The translations under genes were made by a program, and so were the position numbers. Positions 25,018 to 33,900 of a stretch of DNA of 34,150 nucleotides are shown here, one piece after another. The stretch lies in contig QZKE01000104.1 in NCBI GenBank assembly GCA_003598015.1, positions 1 through 34,150 on the forward strand. Reading direction: 5' to 3'. The notes under the pieces are model-generated. The model was not told the DNA's origin. It ran no database searches and was given only the letters and a program-made list of their open reading frames with translations. The stretch's first letter is position 1, and each line of letters starts with the position of its first letter. Source of the stretch: Actinomycetota bacterium. Lineage in GTDB: Bacteria > Actinomycetota > Geothermincolia > Geothermincolales > RBG-13-55-18.

Positions 25018-27915
25018 ATGCTGATACGCAAGCCCATGCAGATCATAGTAAACCTGGTGGTCATCGGGCTGCTGCTGATCCTGGTAGCGGGAGGAGCCCT
25101 GATGCTCCTCCCGGTGAAGGGACCCCTTGGTTCCATCCTGGGAAAGATGTCCTCCCAGCGCTATACCCTGGCGGGCATAATCTCCGGCCTGGATCCGGTG
25201 GAGGTAGCACGGGCCATCAACGACAACCCCGAGTTCCTCTCCGAGATCATGGCCGAGCTGGCCGATCCGGCCAATGCCGAGGCCACGGCGGCTGCGCTCA
25301 ACGACAATCCAGGCTTCCTGGTGGAACTACTGGCCGTCCTAGACCCCGCGCCGCTGGCCCAGGCGGTGAACGAGCACGGGGATCTCATCGCGGATCTCCT
25401 TCCCCTGCTCGATGCGGAGACCCTGGCCGATTCCATAAACAAGACAGGCGATTTCACTGCCGCCCTTCTGCCTGAGCTCGATCCCCAGGTGATAGCGGGC
25501 GTGGTCAACGAGAACGGCGCCTTCCTGGTCCAACTGGTATCCTTCCTGGATCCGGAGGTGGTGGCCGCCTCCACCAATGCCAACCCGGGATTCACTATCG
25601 GCCTGTTGCAGAACCTGGACCCGGCAGTCATCGCGGGTGCGGTAAACGCCAACGGAGGATGGCTGTCCACCCTCCTCTCCCTGCTCGATCCGGCTCCCAC
25701 GGCCCAGGCTTTGAGTGCGAACCCGGGGTTCCTGGCCGGCCTGGTGGGAGATCTGAATGCGGCCACCGTGGCGCGCGCCCTCAACGCCAACCCGGCCTTC
25801 ATGGTCGGCATCACCCGCTACACCGATCCCAACGCGCTGGTGAGCGCGCTCAACGACAACAAGGCCCTGCTCATCGGGGTGGCTAACCGTATGGATCCAG
25901 TGGCGGCGGCAAAGGTGGGCTCGGACCAGGCTATACTCACGCGTATTCTGGCCCTTCTGAACGCCGCCCCCATCGCCGGGGCGGTAAACACCAACGCTGC
26001 ATTTGTGAAGAACCTCATGAAAGATCTCGACCCCCGGGGACTTGCCGCTTCCCTGAACGGTACGGGTGACCAGGTGGCGAAGATAATAAACCTGCTGCGG
26101 GACGATTACATTAAATACCTCCTCGACGATGTACCCTTCCTGGACGAGGTGGTCAAGAAGATGGACCAGTCGGTCCTGGCTGGAGCGCTCAACGCCAACT
26201 CCGCCTTCCTCACCTCGCTGGTGCAGAACCTTCCGCCCTCCCTGGGGCGGGCGGCCGCGGAGGGGATGAATCTGAACCCCGCTCTCATCGACCGTATGAT
26301 AGCTACCTCCAACCCCGCCTTCCTGGCGGGAGTGCTGGGGGGCGCGGGTGATTTCGTCTCCGCCCTGGTGGCCAACCTGGACCCTGCGGTTGCGCGCGCT
26401 GTCGCCGCTGGCGTGAACGCCAATCCGGCTCTCATAGACGCGGCCCTCTCCAACCTCGATCCAGCGGTAACGCTCTATATCATGGAGCAGACCACCGGCT
26501 TCACCGAGGAACTATCGGCCAGCCTCTCGGCCATAGCTGGCGCGGGGATGGGAATAGGCCTCAGCAACAACCTGGCCTTCCTCTCCGCCCTCATCGGCAA
26601 CCTGGATGCCCACGGGCTGGCGACCCTGCTCACCCTGCATCCCGAAACCACCCGGCAGCTCTCCGCGTACCTGGGCCCGGTATTCGCCCAGGGTCTCGCC
26701 GCTGGCCTTAACGCCGGAGGGACCTTCCTGACTCAACTCATCTCCTACCTGGACCCCGCGGTCATAGCGGCAGCCATGGAGGAGAACCCGCAGATGGTGA
26801 GGGACCTGGTGGGCGGACTCAACGGAAACGTGGGATTGGCGGTAGCACAGGGCATCAACGCCAACCCGTCCTTCATGGCCGGCGTCCTGGCGGGGCTGGA
26901 TAGCGACGTGGGGGTGTACATGGCCGAGGGCACCAACCTCAACGCGGCGGAGGGAAGGGGCTTCATGCGGGAACTCCTGGCGAACCTGAGCCCGGGTATA
27001 GCCGACGAGCTCGCCGCGGCCCTGGGCAGCAACGGGCCGCTCCTGGTGCAAGTCCTGGGCAATCTCAACGACGTGACCGGTACGAACATGGCCCAGGCCA
27101 TGAACGCCGCTACCGCCGTGAATCCCGACTTCACCATGATGCTCATGGCCAACATGGCGCCGGAGACCGCCGCCGCCATGGCCGAGGGGCTCAACGCCAG
27201 CGCCCAGAACAACCCGAGCTTTATCAACAATCTCGTCCTCAACCTGAACGCCGACACGGGAGCGGCCATCGCGCAGGGGGTCAACGCCATGGCGGCGGGG
27301 GGGGCCAGTTCCGCCCTCTACGCCAGTCTGGTGTCCACGGGCGTGAATACGGTAAACGCTCTAGCCGGAGCCTTGAACGCCAACTACGCCTTTCTGGACG
27401 CTCTGGTGGATAACCTGGACCCCGCGATACTGGGACCGGCCGTCAGCAATGGCATAGACGCAGCGCCCGCGTATTTCCTCCGCAACAATCTGGCCTATAC
27501 CGATGCTGATATGATGGCGCGGATGATGAACACCCCGGGGGGCCAGAACCTGACCAACCAGCTGCTGGCCAACCTGGACGGATCCCTGGTGGCACAGGCC
27601 CTGAACAGCGGCGCGCAGCCGCTGCTCTACGACCTGTTGGGGGGCCTCATCGGGAAGGATACGGCGCAGACGATGTCGGGCAGGACCAGCGACCGCAACG
27701 ACCCGCTCTACCCCTGGTACGGTTTCCAGATGAACCTGGACCTGGTGGATGCCGCGGGATTGGACCAGGTCATGGTGGATGCCATAGACAACAGCATGAG
27801 CTACGCGAATCCCCTGCTGAGGAGGCTGGGCATGTATACGTTGCTGGTCACTTCCCTGGGGGATATCGACGCGAAGGCTTATATCATAGGTGCCGATACC
27901 GGCAAGATACCGTAG
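25018..27915 (+). CDS. membrane-anchored short-helical-repeat protein, paralogue 2
   Basis: 965-residue paralogue of its two neighbours, same layout: tail, membrane helix (about 9-32) followed by LPVKGPLGS, then about 35 repeats. The 23-residue units run through the first ~400 residues (e.g. DPAVIAGAVNANGG), then 26-27-residue units (e.g. NGNVGLAVAQGINANP) and a few closing 'DG..VAQALN' units. The C-terminal ~80 residues (from RTSDRNDPLYPWYG) are unlike those of paralogue 1 or 3. The Shine-Dalgarno AAAGGAG (25003-25009) overlaps the previous stop codon and ATG 25018 follows 8 bases later, so the two genes are almost certainly co-translated. Function unknown; probably the same surface structure as its neighbours. 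Confidence 0.8.
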   Translation: MLIRKPMQIIVNLVVIGLLLILVAGGALMLLPVKGPLGSILGKMSSQRYTLAGIISGLDPVEVARAINDNPEFLSEIMAELADPANAEATAAALNDNPGFLVELLAVLDPAPLAQAVNEHGDLIADLLPLLDAETLADSINKTGDFTAALLPELDPQVIAGVVNENGAFLVQLVSFLDPEVVAASTNANPGFTIGLLQNLDPAVIAGAVNANGGWLSTLLSLLDPAPTAQALSANPGFLAGLVGDLNAATVARALNANPAFMVGITRYTDPNALVSALNDNKALLIGVANRMDPVAAAKVGSDQAILTRILALLNAAPIAGAVNTNAAFVKNLMKDLDPRGLAASLNGTGDQVAKIINLLRDDYIKYLLDDVPFLDEVVKKMDQSVLAGALNANSAFLTSLVQNLPPSLGRAAAEGMNLNPALIDRMIATSNPAFLAGVLGGAGDFVSALVANLDPAVARAVAAGVNANPALIDAALSNLDPAVTLYIMEQTTGFTEELSASLSAIAGAGMGIGLSNNLAFLSALIGNLDAHGLATLLTLHPETTRQLSAYLGPVFAQGLAAGLNAGGTFLTQLISYLDPAVIAAAMEENPQMVRDLVGGLNGNVGLAVAQGINANPSFMAGVLAGLDSDVGVYMAEGTNLNAAEGRGFMRELLANLSPGIADELAAALGSNGPLLVQVLGNLNDVTGTNMAQAMNAATAVNPDFTMMLMANMAPETAAAMAEGLNASAQNNPSFINNLVLNLNADTGAAIAQGVNAMAAGGASSALYASLVSTGVNTVNALAGALNANYAFLDALVDNLDPAILGPAVSNGIDAAPAYFLRNNLAYTDADMMARMMNTPGGQNLTNQLLANLDGSLVAQALNSGAQPLLYDLLGGLIGKDTAQTMSGRTSDRNDPLYPWYGFQMNLDLVDAAGLDQVMVDAIDNSMSYANPLLRRLGMYTLLVTSLGDIDAKAYIIGADTGKIP

Positions 27916-27935
27916 GAAGATAGAGGTCGACTGAG

Positions 27936-30935
27936 ATGTTTCTCTTGCGCAGACCGGTGCAACTGGTGATCAATATCACCGTCGTGGTCCTGATAGCGGG
28001 CTTCCTGGTCGTGGGCGCGGTGATGGTGCTGCCGTCCCGCAGCCCCCTGGGCCCCCTGCTGGGCAGCATCGCCAGCGACGTCGACCTGCTCTCAAATATG
28101 CTCGCCAACACCGAGCCCAAGGCGGTGGCCCAGGCCTTGAACGAGAACCCGGAGTTCATCTCCGAGCTGCTCAAAGCCTTGACGGACGAGGGATCGGTGG
28201 CGGTTATCGCCCAGGCCTTGAACGAGAACCCGGAGATGCTGACCGCCGCTACGCCTTACCTGGACCCCTCCTCCATCGCCTATATACTCAACGAGAGCTC
28301 GCAGTTCCTCACCGATCTGGTAGGGGAGCTGGACCCCGAGATAATCGCCGCGGCCGTGAACCAGAACGGCGCCTTCGTCGCCGAGCTCATCGGCTACCTG
28401 GACGCGGAGGCCTTGAACGCGGGCATCAACGCCAACGGAGCGTTCCTCGCCGAGGTCGTCTCCTATGTCGATCCTCAGGTGGCAGCCGGGGTGCTCAACC
28501 AGAACGGCCCCTTCCTCTCGGCCCTCATGGGATTCATGGACCCCGCGGTGACGGGTGAGATCGTCAACCAGAACGGCGCCTTCCTCTCGGCCCTCGTCTC
28601 TTACCTCGATCCCGTAGTCATTGCCGACGTGGTAAACTCCAACGGCGATATGCTGGCCGCCTCCATGGACTATCTGGATCCCTCCACCGTGGCCTACGTG
28701 ATAAACGCCAACGGCCCCTTCGTGGCCTCCATCATGGGTTACCTGAATCCGGCGGTGATGGCGGGCGCGCTCAACGCCAACGTGGCCACGGCCATGCGCG
28801 TGGCCGGCTCCATAACCCCCGCGTTCGTCGCGGACATTCTGAACAATATAACCCTGCTCTCCGCTGCTACCCCGTACATGCAGGCGGTGCCTGTGGCTGG
28901 AGCGCTCATGACCGCCACCGATTTCATCAACGACCTGATATCCCTGCTCAACCCCGACGTGGTGGCGGACCTCATCAACTCATCCATCGACCTGGTCAAG
29001 GCCAGCGCCGAGTATACCGATCCCGGATTCGTAGCCGATCTCATCTCCAACCAGGCCATGCTCTCGCGTATTCTTGGATTGCTGGATCCCTGGGTGCTGG
29101 CCCAGGTGCTCAACGCCAACCCGGATATGTCCGGCAAGCTCATCCCCCTGCTTTCACCCGCAGTGGGAGCGGGACTGGGGGCGGGAGTGGGCGACAATCC
29201 AGGCCTGCTCATCGAGGCGCTGAACGCCCTCAACCCGGCCATCCTGACCAACGCCATGAATGCCCACCCGGAGATCTCGGAGGAGCTCTCGCGGCTGATG
29301 CCCGCCTCCCTGGGCTCTTATGCGGGAGCGGGGCTGAGGGACCAGGACCCGGCCTTCATCGGGGAGCTGCTGGCCAACCTGAACCCGGCGCCGCTGGCCG
29401 CGGCCTTGGGCACCCATACCGGCCTCGTATACGACCTGGTCTCGGGGATCTCTCCCACGGTTGTCCGTTCCATGATGCTCGGATCCAACCGCAACCCGGA
29501 TTTCCTCTCCGGCCTCCTCTCCCACCTGAGCGGAGCGACGGTGGCCGGAGCGCTCAACGCCAATCCCGCCTTCCTCCAGACCCTCCTCTCAGACCTGGGG
29601 GGTCCCCTGGGAACCGCTTCCGCCCAGGGTCTCACGGATAACTACCTGGCGGGGAGGGACTTCCTGCCGTCCCTCATCTCGGCCCTGAACCCGGCGGTGG
29701 TGGCGACGGCGGTCAACGCCAACGGCCCCTTCCTCACCGGCTTCCTTACCAACGCCAGCTCAACCACGGCCTACTACCTGGCCCTGGGGATAAACCAGAA
29801 CGTAGCCACCCACCCCCTGGGGCAGGACATGCTCTCGGTACTCATCGCCAACATCTCGACCTCCGCGGCGGCGTCGCTGGCCCAGGGGATCAACCAGAAC
29901 GTGGCTGTAAATCCGACGGACAACCTGCTCACCGGCCTCCTGGCCAACACCAGTGGACCGTCGGGCGTGGCCATAGCAGCCGGATTGAACAGCAATCCCG
30001 CCCTGGTCAGGGAACTGGCGAAGAACATCAACTACGAGACCGGCCTGGCTGCGGCACAGGGGATCAACCTCTCCTGCGAGAGAGCCCAGACGGGCACGGT
30101 GGAGCACCCGGCCGCGTACTACCAGTTCCTGCGCAACCTCCTGGCCAACCTGGGCCCGGCGGTAGCCTTGGCCTCCGCGCAGGGCCTGGATGCAAATCCC
30201 GACCGGGACCCGCTGGTGCTCGCCCTGGTCACCAACCTGGACGCTGCATGGGTGGGACCGGTGGCCGCCAGCGCGGTGAACTCCAACGCCGCGGTACAGG
30301 CCATGATCCCCACCATCGTGAATCTGCTGGATGCCCAGACGGGCATAACCATGGCCCAGGCCATGAACGCCAATCCCAACATGACCGACTGGATGCTCAA
30401 GGCCCTGGACGCGGGCGTGGTGGCCGACCTCCTGAACAACAACCCCGCCTTCCTGGGCGGCCTGGTCTCCAACCTGGACGGAGCGGTGGTCGCGGGCGCC
30501 GTCAACGCCGAATACGCCATGCATCCCGGCTCCTCCCTCATCGAACGGCTGCTGAGCTCTCCCGAGATGAACGGAGCCAATCTTGCGGATTCGCTGGATG
30601 CTTACGGGCTGAACTTCCTCACCGGCCTTCTGGGCGGACTGGACGGAACCATGGTCGCGGCGGCGATAAACGGCAACCCCGGGGCGACCACCTTCCTCGC
30701 GGACGTCATAGCCTACCTCAACCCGTATTTCGTCGCGGCCCTGATCAACGAGAGTGATACCAACGGGGCCGTGAAGAACCTGATCACGTGGATACATACC
30801 TACTACGCGCATTCCGCCAACCCCATCATCAATCTTCTTATCCAGGGACTCCTGGTGAACCAGGACGCGGAGCTGCAGATAAGGACCGCACAGGTCTTCA
30901 TACCTCCCAACCGGCCCATAACACCACTACCATAA
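27936..30935 (+). CDS. membrane-anchored short-helical-repeat protein, paralogue 3
   Basis: 999 residues, third paralogue. The N-terminus (MFLLRRPVQLVIN, membrane helix about 9-33, LPSRSPLGP) matches the other two closely, including the P-R/K-x-P-hydrophobic-G motif after the helix. About 35 repeats follow: 23-residue units to about residue 430, then 26-33-residue units with inserts (e.g. QGINQNVAVNP), then short units near the end. One adjacent pair of repeats shares DNA (28496 and 28565). The tail ends FIPPNRPITPLP. ATG 27936 has GAGG 9 bases upstream; the gap to paralogue 2 is 20 bases and to the next gene 16 bases. Few cysteines and no catalytic motif are visible, arguing for a structural protein. 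Confidence 0.8.
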   Translation: MFLLRRPVQLVINITVVVLIAGFLVVGAVMVLPSRSPLGPLLGSIASDVDLLSNMLANTEPKAVAQALNENPEFISELLKALTDEGSVAVIAQALNENPEMLTAATPYLDPSSIAYILNESSQFLTDLVGELDPEIIAAAVNQNGAFVAELIGYLDAEALNAGINANGAFLAEVVSYVDPQVAAGVLNQNGPFLSALMGFMDPAVTGEIVNQNGAFLSALVSYLDPVVIADVVNSNGDMLAASMDYLDPSTVAYVINANGPFVASIMGYLNPAVMAGALNANVATAMRVAGSITPAFVADILNNITLLSAATPYMQAVPVAGALMTATDFINDLISLLNPDVVADLINSSIDLVKASAEYTDPGFVADLISNQAMLSRILGLLDPWVLAQVLNANPDMSGKLIPLLSPAVGAGLGAGVGDNPGLLIEALNALNPAILTNAMNAHPEISEELSRLMPASLGSYAGAGLRDQDPAFIGELLANLNPAPLAAALGTHTGLVYDLVSGISPTVVRSMMLGSNRNPDFLSGLLSHLSGATVAGALNANPAFLQTLLSDLGGPLGTASAQGLTDNYLAGRDFLPSLISALNPAVVATAVNANGPFLTGFLTNASSTTAYYLALGINQNVATHPLGQDMLSVLIANISTSAAASLAQGINQNVAVNPTDNLLTGLLANTSGPSGVAIAAGLNSNPALVRELAKNINYETGLAAAQGINLSCERAQTGTVEHPAAYYQFLRNLLANLGPAVALASAQGLDANPDRDPLVLALVTNLDAAWVGPVAASAVNSNAAVQAMIPTIVNLLDAQTGITMAQAMNANPNMTDWMLKALDAGVVADLLNNNPAFLGGLVSNLDGAVVAGAVNAEYAMHPGSSLIERLLSSPEMNGANLADSLDAYGLNFLTGLLGGLDGTMVAAAINGNPGATTFLADVIAYLNPYFVAALINESDTNGAVKNLITWIHTYYAHSANPIINLLIQGLLVNQDAELQIRTAQVFIPPNRPITPLP
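28496..28595 (+). repeat. 69-bp tandem repeat pair in paralogue 3
   Basis: The 31 bases starting CAACCAGAACGGC at 28496 recur at 28565 with one mismatch. The spacing is exactly 69 bases, which is one 23-residue unit, so it is a recent unit duplication or conversion inside an otherwise diverged array. Confidence 0.75.
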
Positions 30936-30951
30936 ATCCGGGGCAAGGGCG

Positions 30952-33900
30952 ATGGTATCCCATGCTGAAGGAGAGGGCCTGAAGCGGACCGCCGGGGGAA
31001 AGCTCTCCATCGCTATCTTCTTTATATGTTGCATCCTGCTGACCGTGCATGCGGGAGTCCTCGCCACTCCCCGGCATGACTCCACGTCATGGATGGACGG
31101 GCTCGAGGATGATGCGGGCACGGCGCTCTTCGACAACTCCGCAATCTCGCCCGGCGTCCTGCAGGTCAGGGGGCAGGTCGACCTGCTGGGAGAGGCGACC
31201 TCGGGCACCGGCATGTATACGTGCTCCCTCGCCTGCGCGGATGACGGCATGGTCTACGGCGGCACCGAGGCTTCCCTCACGACGGGCCAGGCCCTGCTCT
31301 TCCGCTACGATCCGGAAAGCGCGTGGCAGGGGGGGAGCAACCCACAGATCCTCGGAGAGCCATTTCCCAAGGCATCCTACACATGGCGCAACGGCTCGTT
31401 CCTGTGGATCTGGGACCTGGCCATCCTCGACGGCAAGGTATACGGCGGCCTCTATTACTGGCACTCCAGCCCGGACTATCACGCGGAATGCCGCGCGAAC
31501 GGCGGGCGCATGTTCGTCTACGATCCGTCCCTTCCCTGGTCTCCCGGCGAGGACCCGGGCGACAACCCGCGCGACCTCGGCCAGGCGGTCGCGGGTGAGG
31601 CGGGGGTCATGGGCCTGTGCGTGGGAAATGACGGCTGGATTTACGGCGGGACCATCTCCAGCGCCATCACCTACGCGTCCATACCCGGCGCGGGGGGGCA
31701 TGTCTTCCGGTTCGACCCGGATACGGCTGGCGAGGACAACCCCTTTTTCGAGGACCTGGGCCAGGTGGAGCCCGGGGTGGTGGAGGAGGTGTTCTCCCTG
31801 GCGCCCCATCCGGACGGCGGCCAGGACACCATATACGTCGGTACCGGCGACGGGGCCTACGTCTACGAACTGGACACCGTTACGTCGGATTTCACGCCGC
31901 TGGGCCGTCTCGAACAGGCGGACTACGGTTACGTGAGCGAGATGCTCACCGGATATGACGGCCGCGTCTACGCGGGGACCTATCCCACGTGCCGTCTCGG
32001 GGTATACGACCCTCTCGTGCCCGCGGCCGGCCTGGTCGATCTGGGGACCGCATGCGAGAACCAGCGCGAGCTCCCGGGGTTGACCAATGGAGCCGACGGC
32101 TATATCTACATGGCGACCTACGGCCATGCCCGCATGGGCACGGAGTATCCCAACAACGGGTGCCTGGTGCGCGTCGATCCCGATACCCTGGTGCTTGACC
32201 CCCCCGAGGTGGAATTCGAGAACCTGGGGCCGGCCAGGGGGCTGCTGCCGGGATACGAGGAGCCGGTCACGCCCATGTTCTGGGTGGATGCGCTGTGCAC
32301 GGGGAGCGACGGGCGCATCTACGGCGCGGGGATCGGCAACTACATGTCCGTCTTCGACCCGGAGCATGCGTACGACGCAAGCGGGGAGGCCGTATCGGTG
32401 AGCGTATACCCTTCCGCCGCCGTACTGGGGCAGGTTATCCCGCGGCCGAATACGGGCAACGCCGGCCAGCGCATCACTGGCCTGGCGCCGGCCGCAGGCG
32501 GCGAGATCTATGGCGGTACCTACGTCTACTGGACGGGGCATCCCGAACACTCGCAGGAACTGGGCGGGCACCTCTTCCGCTATATACCCGCCGCCGGACT
32601 GGGAGAGGGGAGCCTGGAGGACCTCGGCCAGGCTCTTGCGACGGAATACGGATTGTGGTCGCCGGTGGAAGGGCCGGACGGAGACATCTATTTCGGGACC
32701 GAACCCCACGCATACCTGGCGAGATACGACCCGGAAACCGGCGTATTCCAGGACCTGGTGATTCCCGTGGAGGGTGGCACCGCGGTCAAGGGACTGGCCG
32801 TTGCCGGCCAGACGCTGTACGGGGGGGTCGAGCCGGGCGCGCATCTCTTCTCCTACGATGCAGCGAGCGGCGATTGCGTGGTGCTGGGAGAGGCGATGCC
32901 CGGCAAACAGCATATCGGCTCCCTGATACGGGGAGAGGACGGGCTCCTCTACGGGACCTGCGGTCCGGATGCGGGCTTCTTCGCCTACGACCCCTCCCTG
33001 CCCTGGAATCCTTCCGGGGACCCCGGCGGCAACCCTCGCTATACCGCGGTACCCGGGCAGAACACCTACGCTTACGCGCTGGCCCAGGCGTCGGATGGGT
33101 GCATCTACGTCGGTACGTATCCCGGTGGAATGGTCTACTCCTACGACACGGGAAGCGGCAGCTTCGCTGAGGTCCCCGAATACGACGGCGACAGGGGGAT
33201 ACAGTCCATGGCGAGGGGCGGCGAGGGGAAGGTGTACGTGGGTTGCGAGTTCGCCGACAAGAACCTCTCAGACCACGAACTCCTGGTGCGCCACGAAGAC
33301 GGCACCTACGCATCCATGCCCTGGGTATGCGGGTGGGAGGACGGTATAACCGCGCTGGCCTGCGGCGCCAACGGGCGCATCTACGGCGGTACGAGCAACT
33401 ATGGCTACCTCTTCGAGTACGAGCCCGGGTTCTGGTATACCTGGGATGAAACGACCTTCGATGCCGCTGCGCCGCCGGGCACCTCCCTGGGGGTGGACGT
33501 CCTGGACCGCGAGGGGAATATCCTCCTGCCGGATGTCTCCTCCGGGGAGGACATATCATCGCTCTCCCCCGCCCATACCTCCCTGCGCCTGCAGGCCCGC
33601 CTGGAAACGGCGAACGACAGCGTCACCCCGCGCCTCGACGCCTGGTCGCTGTCCTGGACTCCCGGGGGTCCGGTGCCGAGCCTGGATGCCATGGTGGAGG
33701 AAGACGGGGATGGGGACGTCTACCGGGGCGAGGAGGTGGAGCTTCAGGGCCAGGACTTCGGTGCCGAGAAGGGCTCGAGCCGCGTGGATTTCGCGGGGAC
33801 CCCGGCCGGCGATTTCACTCTGTGGTCGGACGGCTGCATACGGGTGAGGGTGCCGGGAGGGTGCTCCGCGGGCGAGGTGACGGTGACCACCATGAACGGG

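Noticed and set aside
22068..30935. Similarity of the LNANP turns to the NANP repeats of malaria circumsporozoite protein
   Set aside because: Here the motif is one turn of a 23-residue helical unit, not a tandem tetrapeptide; resemblance is coincidental.
22068..30935. Periodic DNA repeats as a possible CRISPR array
   Set aside because: The period is coding (69 bases and multiples of 3), the repeats are degenerate at DNA level, and there are no spacers or cas genes.
31087..32913. 608-codon minus-strand frame, and plus-strand frames at 31049 and 32295
   Set aside because: The plus frame from 30952 has a signal peptide, regular YGGTY repeats and a TIG domain, and stays open for over 3 kb; the others are shadows.
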